A DNA stretch of 64,000 bases from Pseudomonas sp. Irchel s3h14 (GTDB lineage: Bacteria; Pseudomonadota; Gammaproteobacteria; Pseudomonadales; Pseudomonadaceae), in the NCBI RefSeq assembly GCF_900187425.1, contig NZ_FYDJ01000001.1:1-64000 (forward strand), in the 5' to 3' direction. The notes below the pieces were generated by a model. The model was not told where the DNA came from, ran no database searches, and worked only from the letters and a program-made list of their open reading frames with translations. Both the position numbers and the translations under genes were made by a program. Position 1 is the first letter of the stretch; the number at the start of each line of letters is the position of its first letter. Below are positions 18,054 to 26,611 of the stretch, in pieces.

Positions 18054-19055
18054 TCAGCCCTTCATGACCTGGGCCAGCAGTTCATAGGAGTGCACGCGAT
18101 CGGCATGTTCGTACAGGTCGCAGGTAAAAATCAGCTCGTCCGCCTGGGTCTGCTCGATCAGCACTTCCAGTTTTGCGCGGATTTTCTGCGGACTGCCAAC
18201 CATCGCCAGGCCAAGGAAATCGCCGACCGCCTCTTTCTCATGAGGCAGCCACAGGCCGTCCATGGTTTTTACCGGCGGACGTTGCACCAGGCTCTGGCCA
18301 CGCATCAACGCCAGGATGCGCTGATAGACCGAGGTTGCCAGATAATCGGCCTGCTCGTCGGTGTCGGCAGCCACCAAGGGCACACCGAGCATTACGTAGG
18401 GCTTATCCAATATTGCTGAAGGCTTGAAGTGATTGCGGTAGACGCGAATGGCCTCATGCATGAAGCGCGGTGCGAAATGTGAAGCGAAGGCGTAGGGCAA
18501 ACCGCGTTCACCCGCCAGTTGCGCACTGAACAAGCTGGAGCCCAGCAGCCAGACCGGGACGTTGGTGCCCGTGCCTGGCATTGCGATGATCCGCTGGTCC
18601 GGAGTACGTGGGCCGAGGTAACGCATCAGTTCGGCAACATCTTCCGGGAATTCGTCGGCGCTGCCGGAGCGTTCACGACGCAAAGCGCGGGCGGTCATCT
18701 GGTCGGAACCGGGTGCACGGCCCAGGCCCAGGTCGATCCGGCCCGGGTACAGACTTTCGAGCGTGCCGAACTGCTCGGCGATCACCAGCGGCGCGTGGTT
18801 TGGCAGCATCACACCGCCCGAGCCAACACGAATGGTCGAGGTGCCGCCAGCCAGGTAGCCAAGCAGTACCGAAGTCGCCGAACTGGCAATGCCGTCCATG
18901 TTGTGGTGTTCGGCAACCCAGAAACGGTTGTAGCCGAATTTTTCGACGTGCTGAGCCAGGTCCAGGGAATTGCGCAGCGACTGGGCCGCGCTGCCGTTCT
19001 CCCGCACGGGCACCAGATCGAGGGTCGAGAACTTGATATCGGACAGTCGTTTCAT
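18054..19055 (-). CDS. LLM-class flavin-dependent oxidoreductase (luciferase-like)
   Basis: 333 aa. Bacterial-luciferase-like TIM barrel that uses reduced FMN. Visible blocks are [56 protein letters not shown] and VPVWLLGSS, which match the YhbW-type group of alkanal-monooxygenase-like proteins. The substrate is unknown. It is transcribed towards the DUF1161 gene and is divergent from osmC. Start at 19055 ([17 protein letters not shown]) agrees with the family N-terminus. Confidence 0.85.
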   Translation of the reverse strand: MKRLSDIKFSTLDLVPVRENGSAAQSLRNSLDLAQHVEKFGYNRFWVAEHHNMDGIASSATSVLLGYLAGGTSTIRVGSGGVMLPNHAPLVIAEQFGTLESLYPGRIDLGLGRAPGSDQMTARALRRERSGSADEFPEDVAELMRYLGPRTPDQRIIAMPGTGTNVPVWLLGSSLFSAQLAGERGLPYAFASHFAPRFMHEAIRVYRNHFKPSAILDKPYVMLGVPLVAADTDEQADYLATSVYQRILALMRGQSLVQRPPVKTMDGLWLPHEKEAVGDFLGLAMVGSPQKIRAKLEVLIEQTQADELIFTCDLYEHADRVHSYELLAQVMKG

Positions 19056-19207
19056 AAGCCTGCTTCTCCAATTGAGGGCGCAGGTTTTTTCTTACAAACG
19101 AAAACCTGCCGAATCTATAAGCGTGATTCATGCAATGAGGGCATATACCCGAGTTTCAATGGCAGAGCCAAAATTCCTACGAAATAAGAGGACCGATCAG
19201 ATCAGGT

Positions 19208-19236
19208 GAACTTTGCACCACGGTCTATCCTCAGAA
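19208..19236 (+). promoter_or_regulatory. AlgU (sigma-22)-like promoter of osmC
   Basis: GAACTT at 19208-19213, a 17-nt spacer, then TCAGAA at 19231-19236. This is close to the extracytoplasmic sigma consensus GAACTT-N16/17-TCTGA. osmC has been reported as AlgU-dependent in P. aeruginosa. It lies 60 bp before the osmC start. Confidence 0.6.
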
Positions 19237-19296
19237 CCCTAGCAACCGAAAACCACAAAGGCGCGACGCTTCGCGCCGGATCTTGAGGAGGCAGAC

Positions 19297-19728
19297 ATGG
19301 CTATTACGAAGAAAGCATCGGCTCATTGGGAAGGTGACCTGAAAACCGGTATCGGCTCGATTTCCACGGAAACCGGTGTCCTCAGAGAAGCGCCCTACGG
19401 CTTCAAGGCCCGTTTCGAAGGCGGCAAGGGCACCAATCCGGAAGAGCTGATCGGAGCAGCGCACGCGGGCTGCTTCTCCATGGCGTTTTCGATGATTCTC
19501 GGCGATGCCGGTCTCAAGGCTGACAGCATCGATACCAATGCCGAAGTTACCCTGGACCAGGTGGACGGCGGATTCGCGATCACGGCAGTGAAATTGATAC
19601 TCAAAGCGAAGATTCCTGGGGCGACTCAGGCTCAATTTGAGGAATTGAGCAATAAAGCCAAAGAAGGCTGCCCGGTATCCAAAGTGCTGAATGCGAAAAT
19701 CAGTCTGGATGCAACATTGATCAGCTGA
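19297..19728 (+). CDS. osmC: OsmC organic hydroperoxide reductase
   Basis: 143 aa. Thiol peroxidase of the OsmC family that reduces organic hydroperoxides; osmotically and stress induced. The first catalytic cysteine lies in EELIGAAHAGCFSMAFS (about C60) and the second in AKEGCPVSKVLNA (about C125), the usual pair. The N-terminus has the KKASAHWEGDLKTGIG strand. It is preceded by an AlgU-like promoter and followed by a strong terminator. It is convergent with nothing and forms a single-gene unit. Confidence 0.95.
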   Translation: MAITKKASAHWEGDLKTGIGSISTETGVLREAPYGFKARFEGGKGTNPEELIGAAHAGCFSMAFSMILGDAGLKADSIDTNAEVTLDQVDGGFAITAVKLILKAKIPGATQAQFEELSNKAKEGCPVSKVLNAKISLDATLIS

Positions 19729-19756
19729 TAGGGGTTGTCGCGCTCACCGATAAAAG

Positions 19757-19789
19757 ATCGCAGCCTCGGCGGGCTGCGTTCTTTTTTTG
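19757..19789 (+). terminator. osmC terminator
   Basis: Stem CGCAGCC / GGCTGCG with a 6-base loop, followed by TTCTTTTTTTG. It lies about 30 bp after the osmC stop. Confidence 0.85.
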
Positions 19790-19884
19790 CGCTGAAACAA
19801 AACCTGGCTGGCGAGATTGTGGTCGAATAAATGACAGCAGCTAAAGCGCATTACCGTGCGCGCTGCCTCAAAGGAGCTTCAACC

Positions 19885-20118
19885 ATGAAACGTTTTGCCT
19901 TGGCGATTATCTGTTGCGCGCTGGCCACACCGGCCCTGGCGGCAACGAAATCCTGTGAAGAACTCAAAGCCGAGATTGAAGCCAAGATCCAGGCCAATAA
20001 CGTCTCGTCCTACACGCTGGAAATCGTCACCAACGACGAAGTACACGATCAGAATATGGTCGTTGGCTCGTGCGAAGGCGGCACGAAGAAAATCATCTAC
20101 CAGAAGAACGACCGCTGA
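19885..20118 (+). CDS. DUF1161 periplasmic small protein, copy 2
   Basis: 77 aa. A signal peptide (residues 1-20, ending PALA) is followed by KSCEELKAEIEAKIQANNVSSYTLEIV and VGSCEGGTKKIIYQ. It is plainly a paralogue of the 74-aa gene at 17765, with the same two cysteines. AAGGAG lies 8 nt before the ATG. It is convergent with two lipoprotein genes, and its 3' end is 6 bp from the end of the second. Confidence 0.85.
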   Translation: MKRFALAIICCALATPALAATKSCEELKAEIEAKIQANNVSSYTLEIVTNDEVHDQNMVVGSCEGGTKKIIYQKNDR

Positions 20119-20124
20119 TTCACC

Positions 20125-20547
20125 TCACATGAGGCAATAGGACTCTCGATCTTCAGCGACGATTTCACGCTTGGCGTTGTACAACCGGGCGCCGGGGGTG
20201 AACGCTATCGAACGGCCTTCCAGCACATAACGCTGGCCGGCTTCGAAATAATCGTAGTTGATGGTCAGGTAGCACAAGCGTTCCGAGGGGCCGTTCATCA
20301 TGCCCAGGCCCCCACCACCGGGCACTTCAAAGTCGAATCGAACGATCAGCTCATGGCTACCGGGGGTGACCTGGAAAAAACGCCCGTCACGCAATCGCTG
20401 ATTGTCCAGGCGTTCGGCCATCAGCAATTTATCGTTGGGGAATGGCGTAGAAAACTCGACCCAGGCCATCTGCGGATTAACCGCTGGCAACGGGCTCTGA
20501 CAGCCAGCAACGATGCTTGCAGCAAGTAACAGCGTTAACCTGCGCAT
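20125..20547 (-). CDS. Lipoprotein, PA0061/PA0062-like family, copy 2
   Basis: 140 aa. Signal peptide with lipobox ASIVAGC (cysteine at about residue 16), so probably an outer or inner membrane lipoprotein. The body contains FFQVTPGSHELIVRFDFEVPGG and a tail GARLYNAKREIVAEDRESYC. A start at 20547 fits the lipoprotein signal; the longer frame upstream would place 26 implausible residues ahead. It is a paralogue of the gene at 20588-21010 and lies 40 bp downstream of it, in one operon. Function is unknown. Confidence 0.8.
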   Translation of the reverse strand: MRRLTLLLAASIVAGCQSPLPAVNPQMAWVEFSTPFPNDKLLMAERLDNQRLRDGRFFQVTPGSHELIVRFDFEVPGGGGLGMMNGPSERLCYLTINYDYFEAGQRYVLEGRSIAFTPGARLYNAKREIVAEDRESYCLM

Positions 20548-20587
20548 GATGATTTTCTCAAGGACTAGTCCTTTAGAATAACGCCGA

Positions 20588-21010
20588 TCAGGTGCGTTGG
20601 CAGCCTGCCGGTACACCCTGGCCAATCACTTTTCGCTGCTGATCATAGAGCTTTGCCCACGGCCGAAAGCCGATATTTCCTGCTTTCAGCTGATACCGCT
20701 CGCCGGCATTGAAGTCGTTGAATTTCACGTTTATCTGGCAGTCACGCCATAGCGGTTCGGCGTCGGGCCCGATGTTGGTGGGTGCGACCGGGAATTGGTA
20801 ACGAACCGTCAACTCATGGCTACCCGGCGGAACCTCGAAATAGCGCTTGTCGGTGGCGGCCTTGTCATCGACTTCCAGCGCTTGCAGCGCGGTGTCTTCC
20901 TGCTTCGAATCCAGGTCGATCCACGCTTGAGCCGGATCATGGCGGGGTAATCCGAATCCAGCACAACCTGCCAGCAACAGCAGGCTTCCTGTCAGCATCA
21001 ACGTGCGCAT
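20588..21010 (-). CDS. Lipoprotein, PA0061/PA0062-like family, copy 1
   Basis: 140 aa. Lipobox LLLLAGC (cysteine about residue 16). It shares with the next gene the pattern YFEVPPGSHELTVRYQFPV, then an NVKFNDFNAGERYQL strand and AKLYDQQRKVIGQ. The family resembles surface lipoproteins that carry a small beta-sandwich. First gene of a two-gene operon, divergent from the aminopeptidase at 21070 across 59 bp. Function is unknown. Confidence 0.8.
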   Translation of the reverse strand: MRTLMLTGSLLLLAGCAGFGLPRHDPAQAWIDLDSKQEDTALQALEVDDKAATDKRYFEVPPGSHELTVRYQFPVAPTNIGPDAEPLWRDCQINVKFNDFNAGERYQLKAGNIGFRPWAKLYDQQRKVIGQGVPAGCQRT

Positions 21011-21069
21011 AGCGGAGCTCCAGTCAGGCGGGATAGTCTTGCGGGCAGACTCTCCAAGGATGATTCATT

Positions 21070-22158
21070 TTGATCAGGCCGCTTCCAAGCCTTGGGTTAC
21101 TTGATCGCGTTTTACGCATTTTGTTTCCGGGTGTGTTGTTTTTGTTTCTCAACGGTTGCGCCGGCGTCAGCTATTACGGCCAATTGGCCAGTGGTCAGCT
21201 GCAATTGCTGCGGGCACGCGAGCCGGTTTCCACAGTGATTGCCGATCCCGGTCGCGATCAGCTATTGCGTGCGCACCTGACTCAATCGCAAAAGGCCCGT
21301 ACGTTCGCCAGCCAACAGCTGCGGCTACCGGATAACCAGAGTTACCGTTTGTACGCCGACATTGGCCGGCCGTTCGTAGTCTGGAACGTGTTTGCCACGC
21401 CGGAATTTTCCCTGACACCCCAGAACCATTGCTTCCCGATCGCCGGTTGCGTCGCCTATCGCGGTTATTACAGTCAGAGCGCGGCCCGCGGTGAAGCTGC
21501 GTTGCTACGATTGCAAGGTATGGACGTATCGATCGGTGGCGTCGAGGCTTATTCGACGCTCGGCTGGTTCAACGATCCGATTATCAGTTCGATGGTGGCC
21601 TGGGGTGACGAACGATTGGCCACGCTGATCTTCCATGAACTGGCGCATCAACGTGTTTATGTGAAGGACGACACCGAGTTCAATGAGTCTTTCGCCACCT
21701 TCGTCGAACAGGAAGGCACCCGCCAATGGCGTGCATTCCGCGGCTTGCCACCGGACAGCGGCGCGCAGGTGCAGCAACGGGACCAGTTCATTCAATTGGT
21801 TCTGGATACCCGAACGCGACTTGAACGGCTGTACACCCTGCCCCTGCCCGCCGACCAGATGCGCCAGCGCAAAGCCGACGAGTTCGAACGATTGCGGGGT
21901 GAATACCGGCAGCTGCGCGACAGCCAATGGGCTGGGGAAAAACGCTATGACGCGTGGATCAATGCGCCGATGAACAATGCCCGGCTGTTGCCATTTGGGC
22001 TGTACGACCAATGGGTGCCGGCGTTTGCGGCGTTGTTCAGGCAGGTAGGTGGGGATTGGGTGAAGTTTTATGCGGCAGTCGAGAAGCTCGGCGCGTTGCC
22101 GGTGGGTGAGCGCAAGGCGGCGTTGAAAGCATTAGCAGATAAGATTTCCGTCAACTGA
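21070..22158 (+). CDS. Predicted membrane-anchored aminopeptidase (COG4324-like)
   Basis: 362 aa. The N-terminal hydrophobic segment ends in FLFLNGC (C30), so it is probably a lipoprotein. The zinc-binding motif HELAHQRVY lies at about residues 190-198, followed by the conserved NESFATFVEQEG helix that supplies the third ligand. This arrangement matches the predicted aminopeptidases of the COG4324 group. The start codon is TTG at 21070: AAGGA lies 9 nt upstream, and no in-frame ATG or GTG gives a full signal. Peptidase activity is inferred from the motif. Confidence 0.8.
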   Translation: MIRPLPSLGLLDRVLRILFPGVLFLFLNGCAGVSYYGQLASGQLQLLRAREPVSTVIADPGRDQLLRAHLTQSQKARTFASQQLRLPDNQSYRLYADIGRPFVVWNVFATPEFSLTPQNHCFPIAGCVAYRGYYSQSAARGEAALLRLQGMDVSIGGVEAYSTLGWFNDPIISSMVAWGDERLATLIFHELAHQRVYVKDDTEFNESFATFVEQEGTRQWRAFRGLPPDSGAQVQQRDQFIQLVLDTRTRLERLYTLPLPADQMRQRKADEFERLRGEYRQLRDSQWAGEKRYDAWINAPMNNARLLPFGLYDQWVPAFAALFRQVGGDWVKFYAAVEKLGALPVGERKAALKALADKISVN

Positions 22159-22196
22159 ACTGCCGCCACCGCGGGCAAGTAGTCGCTAGCGTTGGC

Positions 22197-22655
22197 TCAC
22201 AACCAAATAGCATCCCACAACGGATAATCCCCAACCCTCTCGACCAATCCCGCTCGCAATGGATTGGCGACGATGTATCGAGCAACTGCCTGTAGGTCTT
22301 CTTCTTTGCGAATGGCGCGATCATGGAATCCTGGCTGCCAAATCGGACCTTCTCTCTGAAGCGCCCGGTTTAATGTGACCGTTGTGCGTGATTTCGTGCG
22401 GGCCATCAGGGTCGGCAAGGGAATGTTTTGAAGTTCGATAAGCCAATGAAAATGATCAGGCATGACAACCCAGGCCAATGAGTTGGCGAATTGCTCTTGT
22501 TGCGCCTTTTGAAATGCATCGACTACTAATCGACCCGTTTGAAAACTGGAAAAAACAGGCTGACGGTTTCGGACGACGGCTGTCAGCAAGTAGATTTGCC
22601 CCTCCTCCGAGTAACGTCCTGAACGTAGTCGGTGGGCATGATGCTGGCTTGGCAT
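22197..22655 (-). CDS. REP-associated tyrosine transposase (RAYT)
   Basis: 152 aa. Single-domain Y1 transposase of the TnpA-REP family, which binds and cleaves single-stranded REP hairpins. The HUH motif is MPDHFHWLIEL (H68, H70) and the catalytic tyrosine is in AVARYIVANPLRAGLV (Y127). The C-terminal YPLWDAIWL is characteristic. AAGGAGG 8 nt before ATG 22655 settles the start. REP elements lie beyond the 5' end (22747-22844) and possibly beyond the 3' end (about 22165), the usual REPtron arrangement. It is complete and probably active or recently so. Confidence 0.9.
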   Translation of the reverse strand: MPSQHHAHRLRSGRYSEEGQIYLLTAVVRNRQPVFSSFQTGRLVVDAFQKAQQEQFANSLAWVVMPDHFHWLIELQNIPLPTLMARTKSRTTVTLNRALQREGPIWQPGFHDRAIRKEEDLQAVARYIVANPLRAGLVERVGDYPLWDAIWL

Positions 22656-22746
22656 TGATGATCCTCCTTGATCCAACTTCTTTTTGAGGCTAGATCACGG
22701 AGCAAAGTTTGAGTCGCAACAGTTACTCAGGATGTGTCCGGAAGAA

Positions 22747-22844
22747 CGCCATCGCGGGCAAGCCTTGCTCCTACAGATTCTCGTCAAGTCGCAATGGTGG
22801 GCACGACACGCCCCCGTAGGAGCAAAGCTTGCTCGCGATGGCGG
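22747..22844. repeat. Inverted REP pair (BIME) next to the RAYT gene
   Basis: Two REP units in opposite orientation: 22747-22776 (CGCCATCGCGGGCAAGCC then TTGCTCCTACAG) and 22816-22844 (GTAGGAGCAAAGC then TTGCTCGCGATGGCGG), 39 bp apart. They match the REP family near other genes in the window, with small differences in the hairpin tip. Confidence 0.85.
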
Positions 22845-22849
22845 TTTAA

Positions 22850-23500
22850 TTAACGCTGCAAAAACGCCTGATGCATCTCTTCCAGCGTCTCGAAGAGCCA
22901 GGCCGGTGCTTCAGCGCTCAACTCTTCCCGACTGCCAAACCCGTAACCCACCGCCGCCGCATCCAGCCCGTTACTGCGCGCACCGATCAGATCGTGCTTA
23001 CGGTCGCCGATCATCAGGGTGTTGGCCGGGTCCAGGCCTTCTTCGGCCATCAAGTGGGCGATCAGCTCGACTTTGTTGGTCCGGGTTCCATCCAGTTCGC
23101 TGCCGTAGATCACTTTGAAGTGCTTGGCGAAGTCGAAGTGCCGGGCAATTTCCCGGGCGAAAATCCACGGTTTTGACGTCGCGATGTACAGCTGTCGCCC
23201 TTGCCCGCCGAGGGTTTCCAGCAATGGTGTGACGCCGTCGAATACGCGGTTCTCGTACAGGCCGGTGACCTTGAAGCGTTCGCGGTAGAAGTTCACCGCT
23301 TCCCAGGCCTTGGGCTCGTCGAAGTCGTAGAACTGCATGAACGCCTGCAACAACGGCGGACCGATGAAGTGTTCAAGTTTGGTCAGGTCGGGTTCATCGA
23401 TGCCCAGTTTGCTCAAGGCGAACTGGATCGAACGGGTGATGCCCTCGCGTGGATCGGTCAGGGTGCCATCGAGGTCGAACAATACGGTTTGGTAATGCAT
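22850..23500 (-). CDS. HAD hydrolase, phosphoglycolate phosphatase-like
   Basis: 216 aa. HAD superfamily, subfamily IA. Motif I is FDLDGTLTD (nucleophile D9, acid D11), motif II IATSKPW, motif III lysine in NKVELI, and motif IV LMIGDRKHDLIGA. Cap domain residues about 15-85. The closest group is the Gph-like phosphatases, but the substrate cannot be read from sequence. The stop lies 5 bp from a REP unit. It is 26 bp downstream of the gamma carbonic anhydrase gene and likely co-transcribed with it. Confidence 0.85.
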   Translation of the reverse strand: MHYQTVLFDLDGTLTDPREGITRSIQFALSKLGIDEPDLTKLEHFIGPPLLQAFMQFYDFDEPKAWEAVNFYRERFKVTGLYENRVFDGVTPLLETLGGQGRQLYIATSKPWIFAREIARHFDFAKHFKVIYGSELDGTRTNKVELIAHLMAEEGLDPANTLMIGDRKHDLIGARSNGLDAAAVGYGFGSREELSAEAPAWLFETLEEMHQAFLQR

Positions 23501-23526
23501 GTTGAATCCTGAATAAGGGCGCAGGG

Positions 23527-24072
23527 TCAGAGCTGGTCGTAGCCTTCGGCCAGATGCAAATTCTTGAGCTTCACGTAGTTCGCCGCGCTGTAGGTGAAAA
23601 AGGCTTTTTCCTTGTCAGTCAGTGGCCGGACCTGTTTCACCGGGCTTCCCACATAAAGGAAGCCGCTTTCAAGGCGTTTGCCCGGGGGCACCAGGCTGCC
23701 AGCACCGATAATCACGTCGTCCTCGACCACCGCGCCGTCCATGACGATGCTGCCCATGCCGATCAGAATCCGATTGCCTACGGAGCAGCCGTGGAGCATG
23801 ACTTTATGCGCGATGGTCACATCGTCGCCAATCAGCAACGGAAAGCCATCGGGATTGAACGGCCCGTCATGGGTGATGTGCAGCACACAGCCGTCCTGCA
23901 CGCTGGTGCGCGCACCAACGCGGATGCGGTGCATGTCGCCACGAATCACCGTCAGCGGCCAGACCGAGCTGTCTTCGCCGATTTCAACGTCGCCGATCAC
24001 CACCGCCGAACCGTCGACAAAGGCGCCTTTACCCAGTAGCGGCGTGTGGTTCTGATACTTGCGAAGGGTCAC
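23527..24072 (-). CDS. Gamma carbonic anhydrase family protein
   Basis: 181 aa. Left-handed beta-helix of hexapeptide repeats (VDGSAVVIGDVEIGEDSSVWPLTVIRGD and following). Zinc-ligand histidines are in CVLHITHDG and MLHGCSVG. Homologues are called gamma carbonic anhydrase or YrdA/PaaY; catalytic activity varies. The start is GTG at 24072, giving VTLRKYQNH, the family N-terminus; an in-frame ATG 29 codons upstream would run into the divergent prlC promoter. It shares an 89-bp divergent gap with prlC. Confidence 0.85.
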   Translation of the reverse strand: MTLRKYQNHTPLLGKGAFVDGSAVVIGDVEIGEDSSVWPLTVIRGDMHRIRVGARTSVQDGCVLHITHDGPFNPDGFPLLIGDDVTIAHKVMLHGCSVGNRILIGMGSIVMDGAVVEDDVIIGAGSLVPPGKRLESGFLYVGSPVKQVRPLTDKEKAFFTYSAANYVKLKNLHLAEGYDQL

Positions 24073-24161
24073 GATAGGCTCTCTCTCTTTTGCTGATAGC
24101 TGCGGTGAGCGTCGATTGTAATTAAGATGGCGCAATGTTTCTTCCAGCCAAGGTGCCAACC

Positions 24162-26213
24162 GTGAGCGTGAACAACCCTCTTTTGCAGTCCTACGACCTG
24201 CCGCCGTTCTCGGCGATCCGTGCCGAACACGTACAACCGGCCATCGAACAGATCCTGGCTGACAACCGCGCCGCCATTATCGAGATCCTCAAAACCCAGG
24301 GCAAACAACCGACCTGGGCCGGCCTGGTGCTGGCGATGGACGAACTGAATGATCGCCTGGGCGCGGCCTGGAGCCCGGTCAGCCACCTGAATGCCGTGTG
24401 CAACAGCGCCGAATTGCGCGAAGCCTACGAGTCCTGCCTGCCGGCCTTGAGCGCCTACGCCACCGAATTGGGCCAGAACCGCGAGTTGTTCGAGGCGTTC
24501 GAAGCGCTGGCTAACAGCCCCGAAGCTGCCGGTTTTGATGTGGCGCAGAAAACTATCCTGGAACACTCCCTACGTGACTTCCGTCTGTCGGGTATCGACC
24601 TGCCGGAAGCCGAACAAAAGCGATACGCCGAAGTGCAGAGCAAATTGTCGGAGCTGGGCAGCCGCTTCTCCAACCAGCTGCTCGATGCCACCCAGGCCTG
24701 GACCAAGCACGTCACTGACGAAGCTACACTCGCAGGCCTGACCGATTCGGCCAAGGCGCAAATGGCCGCGGCTGCACAGGCCAAAGGTCTGGAAGGCTTC
24801 CTGATCACCCTGGAATTCCCAAGCTACTACGCGGTGATGACCTACGCCCACGACCGCGCCCTGCGCGAAGAAGTCTACGCCGCCTACTGCACCCGTGCGT
24901 CGGACCAAGGCCCGAATTCCGGTCAGAACGATAACGGCCCGGTCATGGAAGAAATCCTCGACCTGCGTCAGGAGCTTGCAAAACTCTTGGGCTTCGCCAG
25001 CTTCTCGGAGCTGAGCCTGGCCACCAAAATGGCCGAATCGAGCGATCAGGTGCTGAGTTTCCTGCGCGATCTGGCCAAGCGCAGCAAGCCATTCGCCGCC
25101 CAGGATCTGGAACAGCTCAAGGCGTACGCCGCCGAACAAGGCTGCCCGGACCTGCAAAGCTGGGACAGCGGTTTCTACGGTGAAAAGCTTCGCGAGCAGC
25201 GCTACAGCGTGGCCCAGGAAGCCCTTCGCGCTTACTTCCCGATCGATAAAGTGCTGGGCGGTCTATTCGCTATCGTTCAGCGCCTGTACGGCATCGAAAT
25301 CACCGAACTGAAAGGCTTCGACACCTGGCACCCGGATGTTCGCCTGTTCGAAATCAAGGAAAACGGCCAGCACGTCGGCCGCTTCTTCTTCGACCTCTAC
25401 GCCCGCGCCAACAAGCGTGGCGGTGCCTGGATGGACGGCGCCCGCGACCGTCGCCGCACGATCAGCGGCGTATTGCAAAGTCCGGTGGCGAACCTGGTGT
25501 GCAACTTCACCCCGGCCGACAGCGGCAAACCGGCCCTGTTGACCCACGACGAAGTGACCACCCTGTTCCACGAATTCGGTCACGGCCTGCATCACCTGTT
25601 GACCCGCGTTGAACACGCCGGCGTATCCGGCATCAACGGCGTGGCCTGGGATGCGGTCGAGCTGCCAAGCCAGTTCATGGAGAACTGGTGCTGGGAGCCG
25701 GAAGGTCTGGCGCTGATCTCCGGTCACTACGAAACCGGCGAACCGCTGCCTCAGGACCTGCTGGAAAAAATGCTCGCGGCGAAGAACTTCCAGTCCGGCC
25801 TGATGATGGTTCGTCAGCTGGAGTTCTCGCTATTCGACTTCGACCTGCACGCCACCCACGGTGACGGCCGTAGCGTGGCGCAGGTACTTGAAGGTGTGCG
25901 CGACGAGGTGTCAGTCATGCGTCCACCCGCCTACAACCGCTTCCCTAACAGCTTTGCGCACATCTTCGCCGGCGGTTATGCGGCGGGCTACTACAGCTAC
26001 AAGTGGGCTGAAGTGCTGTCGGCGGATGCCTTCTCGAAGTTCGAAGAAGAAGGCGTGCTCAACGCCGAGACCGGCCGCGCGTTCCGCGAAGCGATCCTGG
26101 CACGCGGTGGTTCCCAGGAGCCGATGGTGCTGTTCGTCGACTTCCGCGGACGCCCGCCGTCGATTGACGCACTCTTGCGCCACAGCGGCCTGAGTGAGGT
26201 CGCAGCAGCATGA
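24162..26213 (+). CDS. prlC: Oligopeptidase A
   Basis: 683 aa (E. coli PrlC 680). M3-family zinc metallopeptidase of the cytoplasm that degrades peptides, including cleaved signal peptides. The zinc motif is TLFHEFGHGLHHLL, with the downstream glutamate in ELPSQFMENWCWEPE. GTG 24162 is taken as the start because AAGG lies 9 nt upstream and it gives the family N-terminus VSVNNPLLQSYDLPPF; an in-frame ATG at 24135 would add nine atypical residues. Its stop overlaps yheV by four bases (ATGA), so they form an operon. Confidence 0.95.
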   Translation: MSVNNPLLQSYDLPPFSAIRAEHVQPAIEQILADNRAAIIEILKTQGKQPTWAGLVLAMDELNDRLGAAWSPVSHLNAVCNSAELREAYESCLPALSAYATELGQNRELFEAFEALANSPEAAGFDVAQKTILEHSLRDFRLSGIDLPEAEQKRYAEVQSKLSELGSRFSNQLLDATQAWTKHVTDEATLAGLTDSAKAQMAAAAQAKGLEGFLITLEFPSYYAVMTYAHDRALREEVYAAYCTRASDQGPNSGQNDNGPVMEEILDLRQELAKLLGFASFSELSLATKMAESSDQVLSFLRDLAKRSKPFAAQDLEQLKAYAAEQGCPDLQSWDSGFYGEKLREQRYSVAQEALRAYFPIDKVLGGLFAIVQRLYGIEITELKGFDTWHPDVRLFEIKENGQHVGRFFFDLYARANKRGGAWMDGARDRRRTISGVLQSPVANLVCNFTPADSGKPALLTHDEVTTLFHEFGHGLHHLLTRVEHAGVSGINGVAWDAVELPSQFMENWCWEPEGLALISGHYETGEPLPQDLLEKMLAAKNFQSGLMMVRQLEFSLFDFDLHATHGDGRSVAQVLEGVRDEVSVMRPPAYNRFPNSFAHIFAGGYAAGYYSYKWAEVLSADAFSKFEEEGVLNAETGRAFREAILARGGSQEPMVLFVDFRGRPPSIDALLRHSGLSEVAAA

Positions 26214-26497
26214 GCGAGGGGCCTGTGAAGACGAAAAAGCGCTTTATCGCCGGGGCGGTCTGCCCGGCATGCAGCGAGCCGGACAAGTTGATGATGTGGA
26301 ACGAAGACGAAGTCCCGCACCGCGAGTGCGTGGCCTGCGGTTATTCCGACACGCTGAATGAACAAGGCCTTTCGGTACCCAAGGAATTGGGCACGCGGGT
26401 CAACATTTCGGCACTGAAGGTGCCGGACGCCAAGGTTCAGGCCGTGCAGTTTTTCCCGAACCCGAAGCTGAAGAAAAAGCCTGACGAGCAACACTGA
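26210..26497 (+). CDS. yheV: YheV-family zinc-ribbon protein
   Basis: 95 aa. A small protein with one zinc ribbon: CPACSEPDKLMMW and CVACGYSD (about residues 18-21 and 41-44). In E. coli YheV is also adjacent to other small genes; no function is known. The start overlaps the prlC stop (ATGA). The same pair, prlC and this gene, is found in other pseudomonads. Confidence 0.85.
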   Translation: MSEGPVKTKKRFIAGAVCPACSEPDKLMMWNEDEVPHRECVACGYSDTLNEQGLSVPKELGTRVNISALKVPDAKVQAVQFFPNPKLKKKPDEQH

Positions 26498-26504
26498 GTC
26501 AACG

Positions 26505-26537
26505 CCACCTTCCACTCCTGAACGGATTGGAAGGTGG
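26505..26537 (+). terminator. Hairpin after yheV
   Basis: A perfect 10-bp stem CCACCTTCCA / TGGAAGGTGG with a 13-base loop, 7 bp past the yheV stop. There is no U tract; a third partial copy (TACCACCTTTCC) follows at 26546. Possible terminator or RNA-end stabiliser. Confidence 0.5.
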
Positions 26538-26611
26538 TATCTATCTACCACCTTTCCCCTGCGCTTCCTTTATAGGCTGACCACATTCAGCCTCTACTCA
26601 AGGAAGACGCC

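Noticed and set aside
22165..22179. GCCACCGCGGGCAAG, possible third REP behind the RAYT stop
   Set aside because: Only half a REP unit remains and no complete hairpin can be drawn; noted only as a possible remnant.
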